Position numbers and translations under genes: made by a program. Positions 19,139 through 28,320 of a stretch of DNA of 64,000 nt are shown one piece after another. The notes beneath the pieces were generated by a model. That model was not told the origin of the DNA. It ran no database searches and saw nothing but the letters and a program-made list of their open reading frames with translations. Every line of letters starts with the position of its first letter. Position 1 is the first letter of the stretch. The DNA lies in assembly GCA_018826295.1 (NCBI GenBank), contig JAHJZX010000050.1:1-64000 (forward strand), written 5' to 3'. This stretch comes from Gammaproteobacteria bacterium (GTDB taxonomy: Bacteria; Pseudomonadota; Gammaproteobacteria; Enterobacterales; Alteromonadaceae).

Positions 19139-19870
19139 TATCAGCTGGTATTTATGTTTCAGTGCAGCGATGTCGGCCTGATGGTTAAGCAAAAAACGGT
19201 TAAATTGCTGCAATATCAGCGGATGACGCATAGTCGATAAATGAAAACTAACCCGGGTCATAGGTAACTGGCTGGCAACCACCAGGGCCCCTTCTTGCTG
19301 TTGCGTACGCAAAATATGCTGCGCCACATTGTACTCGACATCAGCGCCTTGCAGCTCGCCTTTAAGCACCAGATTAACGGCCGAGATGGCATTGGGTACT
19401 TCATAAAATTTAAAGCGGTGCTGGCTGCGTAAATTTAACCAGGCTGTTGGCGTAAAACCGTGGATAACCGCCAATGTACGAAACTGCGACAAGCTAATAT
19501 CCTTGTCTGCCGCCAACACCATAGTAGTACCCAGGTTATATATCAGCGGATCACTAAAACTGCGGCTGGCCTGTACGCTTTGATACTTGGCCCAGTTTGG
19601 GTTATCCGGATAAATAAAATCGACCAGGCCATCCAGCTCATGGTACAAACGCTTTACCGGTAGCGGCTGGAAACTAAACTGGTAGCCATGTTTACTGGCA
19701 AATAACTGCAGTACCTCATTGGCAAAACCACTGCTATCGCTGGAGGTAAAGTTATAGTGTGGGTAAAAGTTAATGTCTTCTGTTCCGACAACAAAATGTG
19801 TCTGACATTTTAGTGCTGTGGTATGCAACAGCATCACGATGCCAATAACTAAAGCTGCTTTTGTTGTCAT
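19121..19870 (-). CDS. Periplasmic solute-binding-like protein (SBP_bac_3 family)
   Basis: A 249-residue exported protein: signal peptide of about 24 residues (MTTKAALVIGIVMLLHTTAL), then a PBPb-like domain with GTEDINFYPHYNF, GFANEVLQLFASKHGYQF, LDGLVDFIYPDNP and a C-terminal LLNHQADIAALKHKYQL. The ATG at 19870 has AGG upstream; a TTG six codons earlier is less likely. No transporter genes adjoin it. Similar orphan proteins are common in Rheinheimera-like genomes and their ligands are unknown. Confidence 0.78.
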   Translation of the reverse strand: MTTKAALVIGIVMLLHTTALKCQTHFVVGTEDINFYPHYNFTSSDSSGFANEVLQLFASKHGYQFSFQPLPVKRLYHELDGLVDFIYPDNPNWAKYQSVQASRSFSDPLIYNLGTTMVLAADKDISLSQFRTLAVIHGFTPTAWLNLRSQHRFKFYEVPNAISAVNLVLKGELQGADVEYNVAQHILRTQQQEGALVVASQLPMTRVSFHLSTMRHPLILQQFNRFLLNHQADIAALKHKYQLIDSLPQ

Positions 19871-20025
19871 CACTACCTGCCAGTACAAAATACTCTGTCA
19901 CTTTGCAGTGTAGTAAGCAATTAACAATGCGCCAACCAGCAGTTTGGGAACAGGGTGGAAAAACTGTCGATTTTTCCGCTGCCAAGCCGGATAATAGCGG
20001 CTTTACGCCAAACGGACCCACTTTT

Positions 20026-20517
20026 ATGCAAATTAGCAACAATAGCGTAGTACAGTTTCATTACACCCTTACCGATGTCAGCAATGGCGCCAGCGTCGAA
20101 CTTGAAACATCAAACGGCAGCCACCCACTGCTATATCTGCATGGCCACGAGCAAATGTTGCCAGCACTGGAGCAGGCTTTAACCGGCAAAGCCGCCGGTG
20201 ACAAACTCGACATTACCTTAACGCCAGCACAGGCTTATGGCGAGCGTGATGAAAATGCCATTCAAAGCATGCAGGTAAAACACCTGTTAGGCGCGAAAAA
20301 ATGGCAACCGGGTATGACAGCGGTAGTGCAAACCGAACACGGCCAACGCCAGGTGACCATTGTTAAAGTCGGCATGTTTAAAGCCGATGTCGACACCAAC
20401 CACCCGTTGGCTGGCAAAACGCTGCAATTTGCCGTTGAAATTGTATCAGTACGCCAGGCCACTGATGAAGAAATTGCCCATGGCCATGCCCATGGCGAAG
20501 GCGGCCATAACCACTAA
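20026..20517 (+). CDS. slyD: FKBP-type peptidyl-prolyl isomerase, SlyD family
   Basis: A 163-residue protein with the split FKBP fold interrupted by an IF (chaperone) domain: VVQFHYTLTD, YLHGHEQMLPALEQALTGKAAGDKLDITLTPAQAYGERDE, then the insert, then NHPLAGKTLQFAVEIVSVR. The His-rich tail HGHAHGEGGHNH is the nickel-binding tail typical of SlyD. The ATG at 20026 gives the family N-terminus; the upstream in-frame sequence overlaps the divergent gene region and is not conserved-looking. Confidence 0.9.
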   Translation: MQISNNSVVQFHYTLTDVSNGASVELETSNGSHPLLYLHGHEQMLPALEQALTGKAAGDKLDITLTPAQAYGERDENAIQSMQVKHLLGAKKWQPGMTAVVQTEHGQRQVTIVKVGMFKADVDTNHPLAGKTLQFAVEIVSVRQATDEEIAHGHAHGEGGHNH

Positions 20518-20535
20518 GCTCGCCTAACATGATGT

Positions 20536-20562
20536 AAGGCTGCCAAGTGCAGCCTTTTTTCT
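20536..20562 (+). terminator. Rho-independent terminator after slyD
   Basis: AAGGCTGC / GCAGCCTT with a 5-nt loop, followed by a run of T ending near 20560. It begins 19 bp after the slyD stop. Confidence 0.88.
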
Positions 20563-20704
20563 CTCCGATAGAATTTTTCTTGTAATAAGCTTATATATCA
20601 CCGGGTGTTACTGCTAAGATCGGCTCAGGCCTTTAATCAGGTAAACTGTTAGTGCCAAACCGGCGTATTGACAGTTTCGTTAATAAAAGAGCAGCCATTC
20701 TGTT

Positions 20705-21790
20705 ATGCGCTATATCAATACCCGCGACTTCGATCACCAGCAACACGATAAAATAGGTATCCTGCTTACCAACCTCGGCACTCCGGATGAGCCGACGCCA
20801 AAGGCACTAAAACGCTATTTAAAGCAGTTTTTATCAGACCCACGCGTAGTAGAAGTACCACGATTATTGTGGTGGCTGATTTTAAACGGCGTTATTTTGC
20901 AATTCCGGCCGCGCCGCTCGGCCAAAGCCTATGCCACGGTATTTACCGAACAGGGCTCGCCATTGTTATTTAATACCCAGGCACAGCGCGATGCGGTGGC
21001 GGCACAGCTGCAGCAGGATGGCCTGAGCAATGTGGTGGTAGAATTTGCCATGCGCTACGGCAACCCCGGCTTTGAAAGCGTGCTGGAGAACATGTTTGCA
21101 AAGGGCGTACGTAAGCTGTTGGTCTTGCCGTTATACCCGCAGTATTCAGCGTCAACCTCGGCATCCAGCTTTGACGAGCTGGCACGTAATTTTATGCGCC
21201 GCCGCTGGCTGCCTGATCTACGCTTTGTGTCACATTATCCTGATTATGCGCCCTTTATCAGCGCTGCAGCCGATAAAATCCGCCGCCATTGGCAGCAGCA
21301 TGGCCAGGCCGACAAACTGATCTTGTCTTATCATGGTATTCCCAAACGCTACCTGCTTAACGGCGACCCTTACCACTGTGAGTGTTATAAAACCTCACGC
21401 CTGATTGCAGAGCAACTGGGGCTGGATAAAACGCAATACCTGACTACCTTTCAGTCGCGCTTCGGTCGCGAAGAATGGTTAAAACCATATACGGATGAAA
21501 CCCTGAAGGCACTGCCGGCACAAGGCGTGCAAAGTGTACAGGTGTTTTGCCCGGGCTTTTCTGCCGATTGCCTGGAAACGCTTGAAGAAATCGGTGAGGA
21601 AAACAAAGACTACTTTTTGCATGCCGGTGGTAAACGCTATGAGTACATTAGCGCGTTAAATGCAGAACCACAGCATATAGACGCTTTGTGCCAGCTGATT
21701 AAAGACAATTTATACGGTTGGTCTGTTAACACTGATGGCCAGCGCGCCAACCGGGCCGACGAGCTTAAAAGTACACAATACGGAGACTAA
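20705..21790 (+). CDS. hemH: Ferrochelatase
   Basis: Inserts Fe(II) into protoporphyrin IX, the last step of protohaem synthesis (361 residues). Blocks: GILLTNLGTPDEPTPKALKRYLKQFLSDPRV, LPLYPQYSASTSAS, the catalytic His block LSYHGIPKRY near residue 210, and FCPGFSADCLETLEEI with the conserved acidic pair. CECYKTS and CPGFSADC supply cysteines, but an iron-sulfur cluster cannot be concluded. The next gene starts 10 bp downstream. Confidence 0.96.
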   Translation: MRYINTRDFDHQQHDKIGILLTNLGTPDEPTPKALKRYLKQFLSDPRVVEVPRLLWWLILNGVILQFRPRRSAKAYATVFTEQGSPLLFNTQAQRDAVAAQLQQDGLSNVVVEFAMRYGNPGFESVLENMFAKGVRKLLVLPLYPQYSASTSASSFDELARNFMRRRWLPDLRFVSHYPDYAPFISAAADKIRRHWQQHGQADKLILSYHGIPKRYLLNGDPYHCECYKTSRLIAEQLGLDKTQYLTTFQSRFGREEWLKPYTDETLKALPAQGVQSVQVFCPGFSADCLETLEEIGEENKDYFLHAGGKRYEYISALNAEPQHIDALCQLIKDNLYGWSVNTDGQRANRADELKSTQYGD

Positions 21791-21799
21791 CGCTTTTGT

Positions 21800-24700
21800 A
21801 TGAGTCACCAACGCGGTGGTAATAACAGAACTGAGCCGACATTAAACGCCAAACCGCTATTGCAGCGGATGCGGTTTGATAATGTGCGTGAAACGCCCTA
21901 TGTGGCACCACCTCAGCCACAGGTGCGTTATCTGCGCTGGCTATTATTGTTGCTGGCGTTGGTGCTGCTATTGGCACTGTACCAGGAAAGCCGTAATCAC
22001 TTTTATCAGTCAGCGTTTTGGCATTGGTATGCGTCCAAACTAACATATACGGTAAAACCAGGCGCTGCAGCTAAGATAACCTTTCCGGCTGCAGGCCCTT
22101 TTGATCAACGCTTTGGTTACAGCTCACTGCCACGGTGGCAAGACAACTTACAACAACAAGGCTTTGTACTAAGCGCGCAAAGCCATTTTTCATCTGAGCT
22201 GCAGCGTTACACCCGCTATGGCTTTTACCCACCCTATCAGGAAAAAAATCAGCCTGGTTTAACCGTACTTGGCTGCCAACAAGACACCTTGTTTCAGGCG
22301 CGCTTTCCTGCGTTTCAATTTAGCAGTAGCAAGCAAGTGGCAGCGCCAATTGTCGCGGCATTACTTTTTGTTGAAGACCGCAGCCTGCTTACGCCATCAC
22401 ACCCTAATGCTAATCCGGTGTTAAATCTGCCCCGGTTAGGTGCGGCAGTATGGTCACAATTACAGCGTGCAGCCGGCATCCCAGCTGCAGCTGCCGGTGG
22501 CAGCACGTTAGCCACCCAACTGGAAAAATACCGCCATAGCCCGCATGGTTTTACTGCAGGTACTACAGACAAATTTCATCAGTTGGTCTCGGCCAGCGTT
22601 CGCGCTTACGCAGAATCAACAAATACGTTAGCCAGCCGGCAACGCATAATTGTTGACTACCTTAACTCGGTACCACTGGCCGCTACGGCAAACCACGGTG
22701 AGGTACACGGTTTGGGTGATGGCCTGCACGCCTGGTTTGGTGCCGACCCTGCCAGCGTCAATGCGCTGCTAAAGCAAGCTGCACCTTATACGGCGCAGCA
22801 GGCATTAGCGCTACGACAGGTGCTGGCATTAATCATCGCCCAGCGCCGGCCATCCTACTATTTACTGCAGGGACGACGTGATCTGGAGAAACTGGTCTCC
22901 AGCCATCTGTTGCTAATGCAGCAACAAGGTATTATTGCTACAGAGTTAGCCACTCTGGCAATGCAGCAACAGCTGACATTTGCTACTGCAGCAGCTATAC
23001 CCAGTGCCACAGATCATGATTTTAAAGCCAGTACCATGGCTCGCAGCCGTCTGGCATATTTACTGCAACAAAGTTTATATCAGCTCGACCGGCTGGATTT
23101 AACAGCACACACCACCATTGACACTAAATTGCAGCAAGCTGTCAGCCAGCATCTGCAGCAGCTTAGCCAATATGATTATGCCGCAGCAGCCGGCTTGTTT
23201 GCCGATCGCCTGCTGCGCCCGGGGCAACAAGACAAAGTTCGCTATAGCTTTACCTTGTATCAAAGCAGTGACCGTGGCAATAAAGTCAGGCTGCAAACTG
23301 ACAATACCGACTTAGCCTTTGATTTGAATGACGCCAGCAAACTGGAGCTGGGTTCCACTGCCAAACTGCGGGTACTGGTAAGCTATCTGGAAATTATTGC
23401 CGAACTGCACCGACTGTATGCCGAAGAACCGGTTGAAACGCTGCAATTTCTCGACATAGCCCCACAAGACCAGTTAACCGCCTGGGCAGTGCAATATTTA
23501 ACCCAGCACAGTGGCGCCACACTTAGCAGCATGCTGCACGCTGCGGTACAACGACGCTACAGCGCCGATCCGAAAGAAAGTTTCTTTACCGGTGGTGGGC
23601 TGCATACCTTTAACAATTTTAATAAAGACGAAGACAAGCTTAATCCAAGCCTGGCTGAAGCTTTGCAGCTGTCGATCAATTTGCCATTTGTGCGACTGCT
23701 GCAGGATATGGTCAATTACAGCATCTATCATGGCGAAAACAGCAGTTATCAATTACTGAAAGATGACGACAACCCACAACGGGACCAGTATTTACGCCGC
23801 TTCGCCGACAAAGAAGGCACAACCTACTTACGCCGCTTCTGGCAAAAATATCGGGCAGCAAGCCCCCAGCAGCAACTGGAGATATTTATGCAAAGTAGCC
23901 GGCAAACCCCGGAGCGGCTGGCAGCAGCCTATCTGTACATCCGGCCGGACAGTAGTTTGCAGCAGTTCAGCAGTTTTATGCAGCAGCAATTTAGCAACGA
24001 CAACGACTGGCAAAACCTGTACAGCAAGTACCAACCTGATGCGTTCAGCCTGCCCGACCGCGCGTATTTGTCCCGCAGTCACCCGCTAGAATTATGGTTA
24101 CTGGCCTATAAACAGCAGCAACCAGAGGCCAGCTTTGCCGACGCAGTGACCGCCAGCGCTGAGCAACGGCAGGAAATTTATCAATGGTTATTTAAAACGC
24201 GTTTTCGCAGTGCGCGTGACAACCGTATCCGCAGTATGCTGGAAATAGAAGCGTTTTGGGATCTGCATCAACGTTGGCAGCGTCTGGGGTATCCGTTTGA
24301 ATATTTAGTCCCCTCACTGGCAACGGCACTGGGCAGCTCCGGCGACAGACCCGCTGCACTGGCTGAGCTGGTAGGTATTATTCTTAATGATGGTAAACAG
24401 CTACCAACAGTACGCATTGAGCAGTTAGATTTTGCCGTTAATACGCCCTATGAAAGCCACTTTAGCCGGCCGCCAGCGCGCGCAGTGCAGCTGATGGATG
24501 CCGAAGTGGCACTGACGGTGCGGCAACTGTTGCAGCAAGTCGTCAGTAGCGGAACAGCACGCCGGCTACAACAAGGCTTTAACAGTACCCTGCTACAGGG
24601 AGGCAAAACCGGCACGGGCGACAATCGTCTGGTGCAACTGAACAATCGCGGCCAGCACATTAGCTCTAAAGCGTTAAACCGCACGGCAACTTATGTGTTT

Positions 24701-24859
24701 TATCTTGGCTCGGCACATTTTGGCGTGTTGACGGCCTATGTAGCTGACGAAACGGCAGAACAGTTCAGTTTCACCTCAGCCTTGCCGCTGCAGGTTCTAA
24801 ACAGCATGGCTGACATCTTGCTGCCTTATATAGAAGCGCCAACGCCGGATTGCCGCTAA
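21800..24859 (+). CDS. Divergent class A penicillin-binding protein (transglycosylase/transpeptidase)
   Basis: A 1019-residue type II membrane protein: cytoplasmic N-terminus of ~50 residues, one helix (residues ~51-66), GT51 transglycosylase (VEDRSL near 190, GGSTLATQ near 234, RQRIIVDYLN near 280), then a transpeptidase domain with SxxK (STAK near 518), SxN (SIN near 625) and KTGT near 936. Roughly 310 residues separate SxN and KTG, about twice the usual distance or more, so there is a large insert. It extends the glycan and crosslinks peptidoglycan if both sites work. It lies right after hemH and ends 4 bp inside the convergent diguanylate cyclase. Confidence 0.85.
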   Translation: MSHQRGGNNRTEPTLNAKPLLQRMRFDNVRETPYVAPPQPQVRYLRWLLLLLALVLLLALYQESRNHFYQSAFWHWYASKLTYTVKPGAAAKITFPAAGPFDQRFGYSSLPRWQDNLQQQGFVLSAQSHFSSELQRYTRYGFYPPYQEKNQPGLTVLGCQQDTLFQARFPAFQFSSSKQVAAPIVAALLFVEDRSLLTPSHPNANPVLNLPRLGAAVWSQLQRAAGIPAAAAGGSTLATQLEKYRHSPHGFTAGTTDKFHQLVSASVRAYAESTNTLASRQRIIVDYLNSVPLAATANHGEVHGLGDGLHAWFGADPASVNALLKQAAPYTAQQALALRQVLALIIAQRRPSYYLLQGRRDLEKLVSSHLLLMQQQGIIATELATLAMQQQLTFATAAAIPSATDHDFKASTMARSRLAYLLQQSLYQLDRLDLTAHTTIDTKLQQAVSQHLQQLSQYDYAAAAGLFADRLLRPGQQDKVRYSFTLYQSSDRGNKVRLQTDNTDLAFDLNDASKLELGSTAKLRVLVSYLEIIAELHRLYAEEPVETLQFLDIAPQDQLTAWAVQYLTQHSGATLSSMLHAAVQRRYSADPKESFFTGGGLHTFNNFNKDEDKLNPSLAEALQLSINLPFVRLLQDMVNYSIYHGENSSYQLLKDDDNPQRDQYLRRFADKEGTTYLRRFWQKYRAASPQQQLEIFMQSSRQTPERLAAAYLYIRPDSSLQQFSSFMQQQFSNDNDWQNLYSKYQPDAFSLPDRAYLSRSHPLELWLLAYKQQQPEASFADAVTASAEQRQEIYQWLFKTRFRSARDNRIRSMLEIEAFWDLHQRWQRLGYPFEYLVPSLATALGSSGDRPAALAELVGIILNDGKQLPTVRIEQLDFAVNTPYESHFSRPPARAVQLMDAEVALTVRQLLQQVVSSGTARRLQQGFNSTLLQGGKTGTGDNRLVQLNNRGQHISSKALNRTATYVFYLGSAHFGVLTAYVADETAEQFSFTSALPLQVLNSMADILLPYIEAPTPDCR

Positions 24860-25845
24860 CCGGTAACGACCCTGTTGCGCCCTTCATGCTTTGCCCGATA
24901 CAAGGCCATATCGGCACGATGCAGCCAGGCTTCCCAGTCTTCATCCGGCTGTAACATGGCTGCACCGATAGAGGTGGTTAAATGGCTGCCGTCCGGTGTG
25001 GTCAGATGCTGTGCCACACCTTGGCGGACTTTTTCTGCCAGTTTGGCCAAATCTGCCGGTTTAATATCGGCCAGCAACACGACAAATTCTTCACCGCCAA
25101 AACGAAACACCTGATCGCTCTGACGTAACATAGATTGCAATAACGGGATCAGCCCCGCCAGCACCTGATCACCGGCGTTATGGCCATAATTATCGTTGAT
25201 CTGCTTAAAGTGATCCAAATCAAGCAAGATTAAACCGTAAGGCCGGCCAAAGCGCTGATGTTCATTAATCGCCACCGCTAACTGATCATTTAAGGTGCGC
25301 CGGTTCGCTGCGCCGGTCAGGCTGTCAGTGGTGGCCAGACGCTTCAGCTCGCGGCGCTGCAATTGAGTGCGGTAGGCAAATATAAACGCGAAAATACTGG
25401 TGATTGTCGTGGTCACGACAAAAGACACCATCTGAAACCGGCTGGCAAATACCAAACCTGGTTGCAAATTGGCGAACAGCAACAGACAAGCCAGCATAAC
25501 AATTAACAATACGAAGGCTTTCAATGGTGATACCAGAAAGAAAATGAACACTAAAAACGGGTACACCCAGAACAAACCATCAATGCCAAGGTTTATACAC
25601 ACCAGAACTGCGCCAGCACAAAACACCAGCGCCATAAACAACCCGGGCTTTACTGTGTCTCCGCTACGCCACGCCATCCGGGTAGCAATAATGGCACACA
25701 GCACCATAACAAGATCGGCAATACCCACTATATAGTTGCCAGTGTATAGCCGGTAAATGCCGTACGGCGTAATACACAGCACTATCATTGCGCCCACCAA
25801 GGTGAGCATTGCCAGATAAAAATCGTCTTGCAACCGCTTTAACAC
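24856..25845 (-). CDS. Membrane diguanylate cyclase (GGDEF)
   Basis: Makes cyclic di-GMP. 329 residues: about six membrane helices in residues 10-165, then a GGDEF domain (LATTDSLTGAANRR, LDLDHFKQINDNYGHNAGD, and the active-site RFGGEEF near residue 250). The RxxD inhibitory site is absent in the usual position before GGEEF. GTG at 25845 is preceded by GGGGAGG at 6-nt spacing, so it is preferred to the TTG at 25851, which touches the ribosome site. Confidence 0.92.
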   Translation of the reverse strand: MLKRLQDDFYLAMLTLVGAMIVLCITPYGIYRLYTGNYIVGIADLVMVLCAIIATRMAWRSGDTVKPGLFMALVFCAGAVLVCINLGIDGLFWVYPFLVFIFFLVSPLKAFVLLIVMLACLLLFANLQPGLVFASRFQMVSFVVTTTITSIFAFIFAYRTQLQRRELKRLATTDSLTGAANRRTLNDQLAVAINEHQRFGRPYGLILLDLDHFKQINDNYGHNAGDQVLAGLIPLLQSMLRQSDQVFRFGGEEFVVLLADIKPADLAKLAEKVRQGVAQHLTTPDGSHLTTSIGAAMLQPDEDWEAWLHRADMALYRAKHEGRNRVVTG

Positions 25846-25932
25846 CGACAACCTCCCCGGTTTTGCATCAGGTTATGCTGTATTACTATAGAGCTAAGGC
25901 CACTAAATAACGAACCAGCCTTACTGCTTTGC

Positions 25933-26520
25933 TTATCCTTGTAGAGCTTGTGTTAGTTGATCAAAATGACTGAACACCCAATCAGCCTGCGAAGCAAAAT
26001 GTTGATTATGGGTGTTCAGATATAAACAGGACATCATACCGGCATTGGCCGCCGTTTCAATATCATAGATATAGTCGCCGACATAGATCATTTGCTGTGC
26101 CGGCAACTGTAATTTCTCGGCCAATAGTAACAAGCCTGCCGGATCGGGCTTAGCCGCACAATCTTCTCTGGTCAACACATGCTCTATTGGCATCTGCAAC
26201 CGCTGCATGGTCAGGCTGGTGGCCTGGCGCATATTGCGTGTTAACAACGCAAGTGGCATGTTGTTGGCGCGCAAGGTGTGCAGGCATTGCTCGGCACCGG
26301 GCATCCAGCAGGCCTTAGCCGCACCATTTAATTCATGCTGGCGAATAATATTATCGGCCCGGCTAAACCGAATAGGATCATCCAACAGCGCCAACTGCTC
26401 CAGCAAAGGCGTGCCCGCCGGCCAGCCGATATCGCGACAAATGGCAGCAAAATCCAGTGCAGAATCTACCAGAGTGCCGTCCATATCAAATACCACGGCC
26501 TTAATATGCTGTAACTGCAA
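25933..26520 (-). CDS. HAD-superfamily hydrolase, subfamily IA
   Basis: A 195-residue phosphatase-like protein. Motif I is VVFDMDGTLVDS (nucleophile Asp near residue 11), motif II LLTRN, motif III lysine in CAAKPDP, and motif IV VGDYIYDIETAANAG. The cap is helical (subclass C1). The likely start is TTG at 26520, with GGAG 7 nt upstream; no ATG fits. The substrate is unknown; phosphoglycolate-like or sugar phosphates are common for this family. Confidence 0.88.
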   Translation of the reverse strand: MQLQHIKAVVFDMDGTLVDSALDFAAICRDIGWPAGTPLLEQLALLDDPIRFSRADNIIRQHELNGAAKACWMPGAEQCLHTLRANNMPLALLTRNMRQATSLTMQRLQMPIEHVLTREDCAAKPDPAGLLLLAEKLQLPAQQMIYVGDYIYDIETAANAGMMSCLYLNTHNQHFASQADWVFSHFDQLTQALQG

Positions 26521-26676
26521 AGCAAAACTCCTGTATTAGTTAGTCATTTATGCCACAAATTAGCTTTTTTACCATAAGCCAAAGGCGCAAATAAAATAAC
26601 ATACTGTTTTTATTCAAATTAATTTTGGCTCAGATTCTGCTTAGCTATAACCAGCATTAAATACAGAGGACAAAAA

Positions 26677-27090
26677 ATGACTGTGTTCAGATTAATCTTT
26701 AATATACTGTGGTTTGTACTGGGTGGTTTTGTGATGGGCCTGCTGTGGTGGTTGGTTGGTTTATTATGCTTTATCAGTATTATTGGTATTCCATTTGGCC
26801 GTAGTTGCTTTGTCATAGGTGAAATGGCGTTTTGGCCTTTTGGTCAGGATGCGGTGAGCCGGCGTTATATTAATCGCTATGATGATATCGGTACCGGTAC
26901 TTTAGGCACCCTGGGTAATGTTATCTGGTTTTTGTTGTTTGGTTTCTGGCTGGCGTTGGGGCATCTGGGCCATGCAATAGTGTGTTTTATCAGTATTATC
27001 GGCATTCCATTTGGCATACAGCATGTTAAATTAGCACTGTTAAGCCTGGCCCCCATAGGTAAAACGGTCGTCGGCCGCCATGCACTTTAG
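26677..27090 (+). CDS. yccF: YccF-family inner membrane protein
   Basis: A 137-residue protein built of two similar halves, each ending in CFISIIGIPFG followed by a polar stretch. Four hydrophobic helices are visible. This duplicated-half layout is the hallmark of YccF. The function is unknown. AGAGGA precedes the ATG. The downstream alkyltransferase-like gene starts 35 bp later on the same strand. Confidence 0.9.
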   Translation: MTVFRLIFNILWFVLGGFVMGLLWWLVGLLCFISIIGIPFGRSCFVIGEMAFWPFGQDAVSRRYINRYDDIGTGTLGTLGNVIWFLLFGFWLALGHLGHAIVCFISIIGIPFGIQHVKLALLSLAPIGKTVVGRHAL

Positions 27091-27125
27091 GCTCGAATTG
27101 CGGCTCATTTAATAAGGTGAAGGCT

Positions 27126-27464
27126 GTGTCTGCAGATAACTATCAGCGTATTTGGCAAACCGTATTGTTAATTCCTTGCGGTAAAGTGGCCAGCTACGGC
27201 CAGATTGCTGATTTAGCCGGCCTGCCTGGCAGAGCCCGTCTGGTTGGTAAAGCTTTGGGTTATGCGCCCGCTGAATTAACGGTGCCCTGGTACAGAGTAC
27301 TTCGCAGTGACCGAAGCCTGGCGTTTGCGCCAGGCAGCACCACGGCATTGCAGCAACGGCAACTGTTGCTGGCAGAAGGGGTAATACTGAAAAAAAACCG
27401 CGTGGACGCTACCGCTGTGTGGCAACCCGATTTGGCAGAGCTGCTGTTTAAGCTGCAATATTAG
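27126..27464 (+). CDS. Alkyltransferase-like protein (ATL/MGMT C-terminal domain)
   Basis: A 112-residue protein of the Ada/MGMT DNA-binding fold: VLLIPCGKVASYGQIADLAGLPGRARLVGKALGYAP is the helix-turn-helix with the arginine finger. The position of the methyl-accepting cysteine (PCHRV in true transferases) reads VPWYRV, with Trp replacing Cys. ATL proteins bind O6-alkylguanine and flag it for nucleotide excision repair rather than repairing it. GTG at 27126 has AAGG 8 nt upstream; a GTG three codons earlier lacks a ribosome site. Confidence 0.9.
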   Translation: MSADNYQRIWQTVLLIPCGKVASYGQIADLAGLPGRARLVGKALGYAPAELTVPWYRVLRSDRSLAFAPGSTTALQQRQLLLAEGVILKKNRVDATAVWQPDLAELLFKLQY

Positions 27465-27481
27465 GCTGATACAGGTTAACG

Positions 27482-27772
27482 CTAACCGCGGGGCAAACGT
27501 TGCTTGACCCGCAACAACGCTTCCTGCTCAAACTCCTCCATATACTCAGCTAAATCACCTTTCCATTTTTCATCTGCGTCAGCTACCGCATGTTTAACCA
27601 GCCCCACTTCCAATTTATCGCGCTCAACCAGTAAACGGTGTGCCCGGCTGTGCATCTCCAGCTCGACTTCAGCCTGGATCTGACTGATAGACCGCAGTAA
27701 TCTCAGCTTTTTGAACAGCCGCAATGCCGTCAGATTTAATATCAGCATTAACGATATTAAAAGGATTAACAT
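27482..27772 (-). CDS. Single-helix membrane protein with charged tail
   Basis: A 96-residue protein: hydrophobic N-terminal helix (residues 1-17), then a highly charged helical tail, probably coiled coil. ATG at 27772 shares one base with the stop of the upstream membrane-protein gene and has GGGAG 7 nt upstream, so a coupled two-gene unit is likely. Unknown function. Confidence 0.65.
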   Translation of the reverse strand: MLILLISLMLILNLTALRLFKKLRLLRSISQIQAEVELEMHSRAHRLLVERDKLEVGLVKHAVADADEKWKGDLAEYMEEFEQEALLRVKQRLPRG

Positions 27773-28287
27773 CACAATGCTCCCTGTAATCGTTGTTTAA
27801 TATGGTACCGCTGAGCTACCCACAAAAAGACCAAAACTGGCAGCAACAATACGTTAATCAATGGAATGCCATATTGATAAAATGGTTTTAAATAACTTGA
27901 TGCAAAAGCATATTGCTCAATAAAAAATGCGACCTGCAAAGTCGCCAAACTCAGAAATGCTGCCCCAGCAAGCTCAGCTATCGAGCTGACATTTTGTTTC
28001 ATCAGTTTATGAAATTTATATAGCAAGTAAATCGACAAGACATCTATCAGACTGAAGGTTCCGTACCAAATAAACTTGTATTCAATACCGTCATTTGCTG
28101 CCAAACGGTACAGCAATGGGACTAACGATGTCATAACACCATTAGCCAACGCCACAACAGTAAGAGTGATTAAGACAGATGAAGCTTTCTTTTCAATGCG
28201 CACAGCTAAAATCAGACACAGGAAATATGCAATAAATAGATATTTATCAAGGCTAAATAATAAAAACTCAAGTCTGTCCCATTGCAT
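27772..28287 (-). CDS. Multi-pass membrane protein of unknown function
   Basis: A 171-residue protein with about five hydrophobic helices and few charged residues between them. No family signature recognised. First gene of a coupled pair with the 96-residue single-helix protein. An ATG at 28287 opens the frame shortly downstream of the repeat-protein gene on the same strand. Confidence 0.65.
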   Translation of the reverse strand: MQWDRLEFLLFSLDKYLFIAYFLCLILAVRIEKKASSVLITLTVVALANGVMTSLVPLLYRLAANDGIEYKFIWYGTFSLIDVLSIYLLYKFHKLMKQNVSSIAELAGAAFLSLATLQVAFFIEQYAFASSYLKPFYQYGIPLINVLLLPVLVFLWVAQRYHIKQRLQGAL

Positions 28288-28320
28288 GTCGGTTTTGTTC
28301 CTCTTGCAAAATACCTAAGT

